This document shows positions 25,526 through 33,206 of a DNA stretch of 43,458 bases, piece after piece. A program made the translations under genes and the position numbers. Position 1 is the first letter of the stretch. Every line of letters starts with the position of its first letter. The notes below the pieces were generated by a model, which did not search any database, was not told the DNA's origin, and saw only the letters and a list, made by a program, of their open reading frames with translations. This DNA comes from CAZTDU01 sp050248795 (lineage in GTDB: Bacteria; Pseudomonadota; Gammaproteobacteria; Burkholderiales; SG8-39). Location of the stretch: the NCBI GenBank assembly GCA_050248795.1, contig JBFWRS010000032.1, positions 1-43,458 of the forward strand, read 5' to 3'.

Positions 25526-25526
25526 C

Positions 25527-27116
25527 ATGGCGGCCAAGCACGTCCTCTACTTCAGCGTCGATACGCGGGTGCTCTACCGCTGGTCGGGCGGCGCGCTCGC
25601 GCACGAGGCGAGCTTCCCGGCGGACGATGACGGCGTCGCCCGGTTCCGCGAGTTCCTCGCGCGCGCGAAGGGCTCGCACATGTACGTCGTCGCCGATGTA
25701 TCGGGCGAGGATTTCCACGAGGACCAGATTCCCTGGCTGCGCGGCGGCGACCGCGACGCGATCGTGCAGCGCCGCCTCGCGCAACGCTACCGCGACACGC
25801 GGCTGGCGAGCGCGTTTTCGCTTGGCGTCACCACCGGCGAACGCCGCAACGAGCGCCTGCTGCTCGCCTCGTTCACGAACGCCGAGCAGTTCGGCCCCTG
25901 GCTGGACGAGATCGCCAGCGCCGGCGTCACGCTTGCCGGGGTCTACTCGGTGCCGTTCCTTGCGCCGGTGCTGGCAACGCGCCTGGGCGCGCGCGGCGGC
26001 CATGCGCTCGTCGTCTCGGTGGACGCGGCGGGGCTGCGCCAGAGCTTCATCGAGGACGGCAGGCTGCGCTTCGCGCGCCTCGAGCGCATCCCCGAGGCGC
26101 CGCCCGAGGCGCTGGCGGCATTCGTGCGCTCGGAGACCTCGCGCCTGGTGCAGTACCTGTCGACGCTGCGCCTGCTGCCCAGGGACGGCGCGCCGGTGCA
26201 GGTGTTCGCGATCGCGCCGGCTGGCCAGCGCGCCGCGTTCGAGGAAACGCTGGTATCGGACCAGCGCCTCGCCTTCCACGCGGTGGGCGTCGAGGAAGCG
26301 GCGCGCGCGATCGGCCTCAAGCACCTGTCGCCGAAAGCGCAGGACGAGCAGCTCTACCTGCACCTCGCCGTCAAGCGCGCGCCGAAAGAACAGTTCGCGC
26401 GCCGCGAGGACCGGCGGGGATTCTTCCTCTGGCAACTGCGGCGCGGCGTCATGGCGGCGTCCGCGGTCTCGTTCGTGCTGTGCGCGGCCTACGCCGGCGT
26501 GACCTGGCTGGACGTGCTCGGCGTGCGCAATGAGGCCGATGTGCAGTCGCGCGCCGCAGCCACGGCGCTTGCCGACTACCAGCGCATCACGGCGGCGTTC
26601 CCGGTCACGCACACCACCACCGACAACCTGCGCGCGACGGTGACCGAGTTCCGCAACCTCGCCGCGCGCACTTCTTGGCCGGCGCAGGACTTCGAGTACG
26701 TGTCGCGCGTGATGGACAAGTTCGGCCAGCTCGACCTCGACAAGCTCGACTGGCGAGTGGACCGCGCGAGCACGCTCGCCGCCGGCAAGCCGGGAGCCGC
26801 CAAGGCGGCATTGGCAGCGCCGGCCGCCGCCGCGGCACCGTCTGCCGGCACGCCGAAGGACGAATCCAGTGACTACGTCCGCATCATCGAGGTGGGCGGA
26901 CGCGTGAACGCCACGCAGCGGTCCGACTACCGCGCCATCACCGGGCAGGTACAGGAGTTCGCACAGGCGCTGCGGGTCGACCCGGCCTACCGCATCGTCA
27001 GGACGCAACTGCCTTTCGACGTCACCCCCGACAGCACGCTTTCCGGCGACATCGGCGAAGTCGAAACCAGCGAGGCGCCGCGCTTCACCATCGTGCTTGC
27101 GAGGCCGATAAAGTGA
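25527..27116 (+). CDS. Large pilus biogenesis protein, MshI (PilM/PilN)-like
   Basis: At 529 aa this protein resembles no single short MSHA protein clearly, but its layout fits PilM plus PilN. Residues 1-290 are a soluble, mixed alpha/beta region with strand patterns such as LLLASFTNAEQFGPWLDEIASAG and HALVVSVDAAGLRQSFIEDG, as in the ribonuclease-H/actin-like cytoplasmic part of PilM or GspL. A membrane span follows (about 305-327), then a coiled-coil-like segment, an Ala-rich linker (about 415-440) and a periplasmic alpha/beta domain (about 448-527). It overlaps the PilO-like gene by 4 bases. Function is inferred from topology and position in the cluster. Confidence 0.65.
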   Translation: MAAKHVLYFSVDTRVLYRWSGGALAHEASFPADDDGVARFREFLARAKGSHMYVVADVSGEDFHEDQIPWLRGGDRDAIVQRRLAQRYRDTRLASAFSLGVTTGERRNERLLLASFTNAEQFGPWLDEIASAGVTLAGVYSVPFLAPVLATRLGARGGHALVVSVDAAGLRQSFIEDGRLRFARLERIPEAPPEALAAFVRSETSRLVQYLSTLRLLPRDGAPVQVFAIAPAGQRAAFEETLVSDQRLAFHAVGVEEAARAIGLKHLSPKAQDEQLYLHLAVKRAPKEQFARREDRRGFFLWQLRRGVMAASAVSFVLCAAYAGVTWLDVLGVRNEADVQSRAAATALADYQRITAAFPVTHTTTDNLRATVTEFRNLAARTSWPAQDFEYVSRVMDKFGQLDLDKLDWRVDRASTLAAGKPGAAKAALAAPAAAAAPSAGTPKDESSDYVRIIEVGGRVNATQRSDYRAITGQVQEFAQALRVDPAYRIVRTQLPFDVTPDSTLSGDIGEVETSEAPRFTIVLARPIK

Positions 27117-27721
27117 CGCTGGACCGGGACGAACTGAAGAAGCTGGCGCCGGCGCTGGCGCTGCTGCTGCTCGCTCTCGCGCTGGGCGCGGCGATGATCT
27201 GGTATGCCGATCGCTCGCTCAAGGCGGCGCAGACACAACTCGCCACGGCGAGGGCGGAGCGAACGCAGAACCAGGAGCGGCTCTCCAAGATCGCCGAGGA
27301 GGAGCGCGACGTATCAGAGAAGCTGCAGGTGTACCTGCGCCTGAAGGACGCGCACATCCTGGGCGAGGAACGGCGCCTGGAGTGGGCCGACACGGTGGCG
27401 CGCATACGCAAGGAGCGCGAACTTCTGGACGTGCGCTACCGGGTCGAGCCGCAGCGCCTGATGGTCTCGCTGCCCGGCAAGCCCGCGCCGGTGGAGTTCT
27501 ACACGTCGACGATGAAGGTATCGCTGTCGCTGCTGCACGAGGGCGATCTGTTCACCTTCCTCGACGACCTGCGTGCCTCGGGCAACGCCTACTACTCGGT
27601 GCAGCAGTGCGGTGTGGTCCGCCTCGGGCAGATCAGCGCACTGACCACGCTGGCGCCGCGCCTGCGAGCCGATTGCACCATCGACCTGATCACCGTGCTC
27701 GACCGGGGGGCGAAGTCATGA
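27113..27721 (+). CDS. PilO/GspM/MshJ-like inner-membrane alignment protein
   Basis: The 202 aa comprise a short cytoplasmic start, one membrane span (about 11-30), a long coiled coil (about 33-95, rich in Ala, Glu, Arg) and a C-terminal ferredoxin-like domain with VEFYTSTMKVSLSLLHEGDLFTFLDDLRASGNAYYSV, the shape of PilO and GspM. It starts with GTG, overlapping the preceding stop as GTGA. It is expected to bridge the platform to the secretin lipoprotein or periplasmic partner. Cys residues at about 167 and 189 could form a disulfide. Confidence 0.7.
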   Translation: MTLDRDELKKLAPALALLLLALALGAAMIWYADRSLKAAQTQLATARAERTQNQERLSKIAEEERDVSEKLQVYLRLKDAHILGEERRLEWADTVARIRKERELLDVRYRVEPQRLMVSLPGKPAPVEFYTSTMKVSLSLLHEGDLFTFLDDLRASGNAYYSVQQCGVVRLGQISALTTLAPRLRADCTIDLITVLDRGAKS

Positions 27722-28161
27722 GACTCGCCGTCGCACTGTGCGCGCTGCTGGCAGTGCTGGTCCTGCCTGGCGCGCAGGCGCAGGAGCTCGGCAGGCTGTT
27801 CCTCACGCCGGACGAGCGCGCGGCGCTCGACGCGCGGCGCGCGGCGAAGCTGCCTGACAAGCCCGCGGCCGCGGCGGTGGTCGCGTCCCCGGTGACGCGC
27901 ATCGACGGCTACGTGCAGCGCTCGGGCGGACCTTCCACTGTCTGGGTGAACGGCGAAGCGCTGACCGAGGGCGCGGCGCAGAGCACCGTGCGCATCCACC
28001 CCGGCAGCGCCGGCGAGGCGAGCATCGCCTTCCCGGCAGAGCCCGAGCCGCGCGAAACCCGCGCCCGCGTCGGCCAGTCGGTGGACACCCTGACCGGCGA
28101 GATCCGCGATCCGCTGGGCGACGGGGAGATCAGGGTCAAGCGGCCCGGTACGCGCAAATGA
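27718..28161 (+). CDS. Small periplasmic pilus protein, MshK/PilP-like
   Basis: The 147 aa have a clear signal peptide (LAVALCALLAVLVLPGAQA, cleavage near residue 21). A short domain follows with RIDGYVQRSGGPSTVWVNGEALTEG, the small beta motif seen in MshK and in the PilP/GspC homology region, and then a charged tail. It starts with ATG overlapping the PilO-like stop (ATGA) and ends with ATGA into the next gene. It likely contacts the secretin periplasmic domains; this is inferred from gene order and the beta motif. Confidence 0.65.
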   Translation: MRLAVALCALLAVLVLPGAQAQELGRLFLTPDERAALDARRAAKLPDKPAAAAVVASPVTRIDGYVQRSGGPSTVWVNGEALTEGAAQSTVRIHPGSAGEASIAFPAEPEPRETRARVGQSVDTLTGEIRDPLGDGEIRVKRPGTRK

Positions 28162-29936
28162 CGCGCGCATGCCGGACAGCGCGGCTCGCGCTCCGCTCTC
28201 GCCAGCGTGGCGCGGCGCTGCTGATCATGGCGGCACTGCTGATCATGGGCGGCTCCTGGTTTCTGGTCTCGACCATGGGCTCGGCGGCAGAGCTCCGGGC
28301 AGCAGAGCGCGCCCACAATGCGCGTGTGCTGGCGGAGGCGAAGGCGGCCCTCATAGGCTGGATCGCCATGGAAGCGATGTCGGACGCGAGTCCGGGCCGA
28401 CTGCCATGTCCGCAGGCCTGGGCGGACGTCGGCAGCGCAAACGAAGGACGCGCGGCCGGGAACTGCGCCTCTGCGGTGGGCTGGGTTCCGTGGCGCACGC
28501 TGGGGATCGCCAAGCCGCTGGACGCCTCCGGCGCCCAGCTCTGGTACGTCGTGTCTCCCGGTTGGCACCTGCCGAGCAGCGCCGCGTCGCTGACGATCAA
28601 TTCCAACACCAACGGCCAACTGACGGTGGACGGGGCTTCGGCAGTAGCGGTCATCATCGCGCCCGGGTCGCCGCTGCAGGTCCAGCCGAACGCGAACCAG
28701 CTCGCCGCAGGCTGTGTCGCCCGCACCCAGTCCAGCGCGATCAACCTGCCCGGCACCTCGCCCGATCCGCTGGACTTCCTCGATTGCGAGAACGGCAGCA
28801 CCGGCAACAACGTGTTCACCCGCATGGTCGTCGACAACGCATCGAACCCGGTGTTCAACGACCAGTTGGTGGTGGTGACGGCTGCCGAAGTCATGGCCGC
28901 CATCGAAGGGCCGGTCAGGGTGCGCATCGAGAACGAGGTGCTGCCGCAGATCGAGTCGATCTACGCGTCAAGCCAGTGGGGCGCCACGGCGAGCACGCCG
29001 ATCTTTCCGTTCCCCGCGCGATTCGCGGACGATGCCGGCGCCACGTTCAACCCGGAGGACTTCCGTGGCCGCCGCTACCGCGACGATGCCAACTCCATAC
29101 TCCACACCCAGGGACTGCTGCCGCTGACGCGTTCTCAAGGGTGCACCACAGGCGATCGCTGCGATCCGGCTTTCGTCTACTGGCACACCGCCTGGTCGAC
29201 CATCGAGAACGTCCAGCCGATCGCGATCAGCAAGGCGAGCGGCGGCGCCACGCTGAACTCCTGGGACTGCAGCACGTCCACGTCCACGCTGCTCACCTGC
29301 TCGATCGCGTTCCGGGAAACCTGCGCGGCGTGGACGACCTGCACGCCGGACATCCGCGTGAGGATCGATGCGTCGGCGCCGAACGTCGGCATGACGCTGA
29401 AAGACCTGACGACCGCCGGAACGACCGGGGGCGCGGCGCCCAGCCTTACCGCGCCGATCCAGGCCGACGGCTCTGCGCGAGCCTCCTACCTCGGCAGCCT
29501 GACCGGCACCGCGGCGTTCTGCTGGTTCAGTTCCTGCACCGCATATGGCAATCGGACGGTCACCATACCGATCAGCGTTTTCGCGGACCACGCCTTCCTC
29601 AATCCCGCCGTCACCGACGCGTGGTACTGGTTCTTCGCCAACAACTGGCACCAGGTGACGTTCTACGCGGTTGCGCCGAGCCACCTGCCGAGCGGGGCCA
29701 CGCATGATTGCAGCGCCGTCGGCGACTGCCTCAGCGTCACCGGTTTGACGCCGGCTTCGGGAAACCGCGCCCTCATCGCGCTTGCCGGCCAGAGCCTGAC
29801 GCGCAGCGCGCGGCCGAACGGCACCCTTGCCGACTTCCTCGATGTCACAGAGAACCAGAACTGGGACCAGGTATTCGAGCAACGCTCAACCGGACGCGCA
29901 TTCAATGACCGCTTCATCTCGCTCAGCAGCTACTGA
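28158..29936 (+). CDS. Large PilX-like minor pilin or pseudopilin with 550-residue ectodomain
   Basis: The N-terminus SRQRGAALLIMAALLIMGG (residues 14-32) matches the PilX/MshP-type 'RGAALL' pattern rather than the classical GFTLVE prepilin site. The hydrophobic helix runs on from it (about 18-40). Residues 78-133 hold a GRLPCP...VGWVPWRTLGI...QLWYVVSPG module that recurs in the next gene. The remaining about 450 residues are Ser/Thr/Ala/Cys-rich, with many paired cysteines, and show no recognised domain. It may cap or initiate the fibre, as large minor pilins do, or be an adhesin; this is not shown by sequence. It overlaps the previous gene by 4 bases and the next by 32. Confidence 0.7.
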   Translation: MTRACRTARLALRSRQRGAALLIMAALLIMGGSWFLVSTMGSAAELRAAERAHNARVLAEAKAALIGWIAMEAMSDASPGRLPCPQAWADVGSANEGRAAGNCASAVGWVPWRTLGIAKPLDASGAQLWYVVSPGWHLPSSAASLTINSNTNGQLTVDGASAVAVIIAPGSPLQVQPNANQLAAGCVARTQSSAINLPGTSPDPLDFLDCENGSTGNNVFTRMVVDNASNPVFNDQLVVVTAAEVMAAIEGPVRVRIENEVLPQIESIYASSQWGATASTPIFPFPARFADDAGATFNPEDFRGRRYRDDANSILHTQGLLPLTRSQGCTTGDRCDPAFVYWHTAWSTIENVQPIAISKASGGATLNSWDCSTSTSTLLTCSIAFRETCAAWTTCTPDIRVRIDASAPNVGMTLKDLTTAGTTGGAAPSLTAPIQADGSARASYLGSLTGTAAFCWFSSCTAYGNRTVTIPISVFADHAFLNPAVTDAWYWFFANNWHQVTFYAVAPSHLPSGATHDCSAVGDCLSVTGLTPASGNRALIALAGQSLTRSARPNGTLADFLDVTENQNWDQVFEQRSTGRAFNDRFISLSSY

Positions 29937-30675
29937 GCAGCGCGGCTTTACGCTGGTCGAGATCGCGGTCGTGCTCGCGATCGTGGGGCTGCTCCTCGGC
30001 AGCATCATGCTGACGCTGGGCACACGCGTCGAACAGCAGGCCCGCAGCGAGACGCAGCGAAAACTGGAGGAAGCGAAGGAACTGCTGCTCGCATTTGCGG
30101 TGGTGAATGGCCGCCTGCCATGCCCGGCTACCGCTGCCGCCAGCAGCGGGGACGAGGCGCCTGCGGGCGGCGACGTCTGCACGTCCAACTATGGCGGCTT
30201 CCTGCCCGCAAGCGCGATCGGCTTCCAGCCGACCGATTCGGCCGGCTATGCGCTCGACGCGTGGGGAAACCGCATCCGCTATGCAGTGTCGGCGACCCAG
30301 TGGGGAACGACGCCGTTCGCGCGTTTTACGAAGACGCACGTGCCCAACAGCGCTACTGCGGCGTGGTCGATAAGCCAGACGCCCGCTGACCTGCTGATCT
30401 GCAGCGGCGCCACCGCGTCGGCAACCGCCTGCGACGCGGGCGCCAGCGCGGCGAACGCCAGCACCGTGGTGGCGCTCGTCTATTCAACCGGGAAGAACGG
30501 CCCATCCGGCGGTACCGGGACGCACGAGTCGCGCAACCTGGACGGTAACGCGATGTTCGTCATCCGTGAGCCGGACCCGGAGGGCTTCGCGCATGGCGCC
30601 TTCGACGACCAGATGGCCTGGATCCCGGTCGGCGTGCTCTACAGCCGCATGATCGCGGCCGGCGTACTGCCCTAG
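29905..30675 (+). CDS. Type IV prepilin-like protein (minor pilin)
   Basis: It carries a classical prepilin signal: 14-residue leader ending QRG, then FTLVEIAVVLAIVGLLLGSIML with Glu at mature position 5, so it should be cut and methylated by a prepilin peptidase. The globular part has GRLPCP (69-74), GGFLPASAIGFQ and DAWGNRIRYAVS, a module found in many pilus-like minor subunits and shared with the preceding gene. The C-terminus reads FDDQMAWIPVGVLYSRMIAAG. ATG at 29905 gives 256 aa and overlaps the previous gene by 32 bases. No prepilin peptidase lies in the window. The stop is only 4 bases from the convergent kinase gene. Confidence 0.88.
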   Translation: MTASSRSAATEQRGFTLVEIAVVLAIVGLLLGSIMLTLGTRVEQQARSETQRKLEEAKELLLAFAVVNGRLPCPATAAASSGDEAPAGGDVCTSNYGGFLPASAIGFQPTDSAGYALDAWGNRIRYAVSATQWGTTPFARFTKTHVPNSATAAWSISQTPADLLICSGATASATACDAGASAANASTVVALVYSTGKNGPSGGTGTHESRNLDGNAMFVIREPDPEGFAHGAFDDQMAWIPVGVLYSRMIAAGVLP

Positions 30676-30679
30676 CGGA

Positions 30680-32413
30680 TCACGCGGCGGTCACCGGACC
30701 GGCAAGCAGGAAGCACACCTCGCCGTCGCGGTTGCTCTCGAGCGTGAGCGCATAGCCGGCGGCCTCGGCCAGGCGGGCCGACTGGTACAGGCCGAGGCCG
30801 AGGCCCGGGCCGGACGATTCGATCGGGCTGGAGAACAGCGACTTCGCCAGCGCCGGCGGCACCGCGGCGCCGGAGTCGATCACGCGCAATTCGATCTTCC
30901 CGTTGCACGCCAGTTCGGCGCGCACGCGGGCCGAATCATCCGCGCCGCGCTTGGCGAGCGCGTTCTGGATCAGGTTGTCCGCCACGCTGTCGAACAGCGC
31001 GCGCGGCAGCTCGATGCCAGGGCGCAGCGCGCGCGCGGCGAACTCGACGCCGGCCGAGCGGTACTGGCGGGCGAGCGCGTCCCACCAGGCCTGCGCATCG
31101 GCGCGCCCCTCGCCCGGCGGCTGCGGACGCTGCAGCTGCTCCAGCGTCTCCGCGAGGCGCTGCGCGATCGCCGGCAACTGCCGGCGGATCAGCGCCTGCT
31201 GCTCGGGCGTGCCCTCCTCCTTCGCCGCCACCGTGCACAGCACGTTCAGCGACTGCAGCAGGTTCTTAACGTCGTGCGTCATGCGCGCGCCGGTCTCGTG
31301 CACCGCCTGCATGTAGCTCTGCTGGCGCAGCTTCTCCTCGCGCAGCTTGGCGACGTAGAACTCGCCCAGCAGCTGGCCGAGCAGCTGCAGGTGCCAGTTC
31401 AGCACCGGACTGGTTCGATAGCGCGAGTAGATGCGCAGCGAAAGCGACCGGTTCGAATACTCCACGGTGTGCGGGGTCTCGGCGCCTACCTCGCCAGACT
31501 CCGCGGGCGTGCTCCAGCGCGCCCCGCTCACCCAGGGCAGCCGTGCGAGGCCCGCCACGCCTTCGGCCAGGAAGCGCTCCGGGCGCGCTTCGGCATGCAG
31601 CAGCTCGGCAAGGAAGTACAGCCACTTCTCCAGCGGCATGCCGATGGAAAAAAGATACCGCGACACGAACACGTTCAGTCCCGCGTAGCCGGTGCCCGGG
31701 CTCCAAGCCAGCCCGATCAGCAGCACCGCGCCGGCCATCGCGAACACCGTGTACGTGATCGCCTGCAGGTAGGACGTACTACCGATGGTCATGAAGGTGA
31801 AGCCGCCCAGCACCACCATGCCGATCACCAGCATGAGGAAAACCGAGTAGAAGAAGTCGATCACCTGCGGGGATTCGGGCGACTCCGGCTCCACCGGCAT
31901 CAGCGCCATGGCGATGAAGAGGAGCGGCAGTCCGAACTCCGCGTACATCAGGATGTCCGCCGAGATCTCCCGCCGCGGCGCGACTTCCGGCAGGATCGCC
32001 ACCACGAGCAGCGCGAGCAGGTACAGGAACACGGTGAGGTAGAAGCGGCGCTGCCAGCGCGCGGCGTGCTGATACACCTTGCCGCCGACGATGCCCGACA
32101 GCACCACCGCCCACGCGACCAGCATCCACCAGTCCAGGCGCCACATCACCGCCGCCGCGACCAGCGCGATCAGGCCGGCCTGCAGCGGCGGGATCGCCTG
32201 CTGACCGCGCACGAAGGGTTGCCACAGGAGCAGCAGGCCGAGGTGGGCGACGAGCAGGCCGCGGCCCCAGAAGTCGTTCACGCCGCGGAACACCGCCAGG
32301 TGCAGCAGCAGCAGCATGGCGATGACCAGCAGCCGCCACCAGCGCTGGCTGAGGCGCCATACGGTATCGGAAACCCGGTCTACGAATGAAGGAAGCTGGC
32401 TCGACACTTGCAT
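30680..32413 (-). CDS. Membrane sensor histidine kinase (HDxKN type), probable partner of the sigma-54 response regulator
   Basis: About eight hydrophobic segments fill residues 25-250. A region of about 100 residues (260-365) with no recognised fold follows. The dimerisation/phosphoacceptor helix reads MTHDVKNLLQSLNVL (His380). The ATPase domain has N-box DNLIQNAL (479-486), G1 DSGAAVP and G2 GPGLGLGLYQSARLAE. The H-box H-D-V-K-N and multi-span sensor resemble PrsK and broadly PilS kinases; no PEP-CTERM or exosortase genes are present. ATG at 32413 gives 577 aa; an upstream start adds 15. It is transcribed opposite to the module and shares a 28-base gap with the divergent permease gene. Confidence 0.9.
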   Translation of the reverse strand: MQVSSQLPSFVDRVSDTVWRLSQRWWRLLVIAMLLLLHLAVFRGVNDFWGRGLLVAHLGLLLLWQPFVRGQQAIPPLQAGLIALVAAAVMWRLDWWMLVAWAVVLSGIVGGKVYQHAARWQRRFYLTVFLYLLALLVVAILPEVAPRREISADILMYAEFGLPLLFIAMALMPVEPESPESPQVIDFFYSVFLMLVIGMVVLGGFTFMTIGSTSYLQAITYTVFAMAGAVLLIGLAWSPGTGYAGLNVFVSRYLFSIGMPLEKWLYFLAELLHAEARPERFLAEGVAGLARLPWVSGARWSTPAESGEVGAETPHTVEYSNRSLSLRIYSRYRTSPVLNWHLQLLGQLLGEFYVAKLREEKLRQQSYMQAVHETGARMTHDVKNLLQSLNVLCTVAAKEEGTPEQQALIRRQLPAIAQRLAETLEQLQRPQPPGEGRADAQAWWDALARQYRSAGVEFAARALRPGIELPRALFDSVADNLIQNALAKRGADDSARVRAELACNGKIELRVIDSGAAVPPALAKSLFSSPIESSGPGLGLGLYQSARLAEAAGYALTLESNRDGEVCFLLAGPVTAA

Positions 32414-32441
32414 GGACGCACGGACTGACACACGATACACC

Positions 32442-33206
32442 ATGCATCCGGCGCTCACGCTCGCACGCTACACGCTGCTGGAAGCCCGCCGCGGCGGCCT
32501 GCCCTGGCTCGCGCTCGCGTGCATCGCTGCGGCGCTGGGGCTCGCGGCGTTCCTCTCCCGAGTCGCCATCACCGAAAGCCTGCAGTTGCAGGCGGCGCTG
32601 GTCGCCGCGGCGCTGCGCGCGAGCGCGGTGTTCCTGGTCGCGGTGCACGTGATCACCAGCGTGGTACGCGACGCCGCCGACAAGGGCTTCGAGCTGGTGC
32701 TGTCGCTGCCTGTCTCCCGCCGCGCGCTGTACGCCGGCAGGCTCGCAGGCTACGCGGCCTCGGGCGCGCTGGTCGCAAGCGTGTTTGCGCTGCCGCTGCT
32801 GGTGTGGGCGCCGTCCGGCGCGGTGTTCGCGTGGTGGCTGTCGCTCGCGTTCGAGACCACGCTGGTGGCGTCCCTCAGCCTGTTCTTCGTTTTCACGCTC
32901 GCGAATGTGGTGCCGGCGCTGGCCGCGGTCGCGGGCTTCTACCTGCTCGCGCGATCCATCGCGGCGTTCCAGGCCATCGCGGCCGGGCCCGCCGCCGACG
33001 AAGGCCTGTTCGGTACGCTCGCGCGCTGGGGCGTGGACGGCGTGGCCTTGCTGCTGCCGCGGCTGGACGCGGTGACCCGCACCGACTGGCTGCTGTATGG
33101 CGCGCCGGACGCCGCCGCGCTCAGCGCCGCGCTCGGCAGCCTGGCGCTGTACGGCGCGCTCGCCTGCGTCGCCGGCCTGGTCGACTTCCATCGCCGCAAC
33201 CTGTGA
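32442..33206 (+). CDS. ABC-2 type transporter permease
   Basis: The 254 aa hold about six spans. The start HPALTLARYTLLEARRGGLPWLALACI and the loop VVRDAADKGFELVLSLPVSRRALYAGRLAGY are typical of ABC-2 exporter permeases related to NosY/GldF-type proteins. The likely ATPase partner is at 15528-16295, 16 kb away at the other end of the pilus module; no other free ATPase is in the window. The start is ATG 32442, but an in-frame ATG at 32412 is possible and would be back to back with the kinase start. The stop overlaps the next gene by one base (TGATG). Confidence 0.82.
   Translation: MHPALTLARYTLLEARRGGLPWLALACIAAALGLAAFLSRVAITESLQLQAALVAAALRASAVFLVAVHVITSVVRDAADKGFELVLSLPVSRRALYAGRLAGYAASGALVASVFALPLLVWAPSGAVFAWWLSLAFETTLVASLSLFFVFTLANVVPALAAVAGFYLLARSIAAFQAIAAGPAADEGLFGTLARWGVDGVALLLPRLDAVTRTDWLLYGAPDAAALSAALGSLALYGALACVAGLVDFHRRNL

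Noticed and set aside
30680..32413. PEP-CTERM/exosortase regulatory system (PrsK-PrsR)
   Set aside because: The kinase and regulator resemble that pair, but the window has no exosortase, PEP-CTERM motif or exopolysaccharide genes. The linked target with a sigma-54 promoter is a prepilin.
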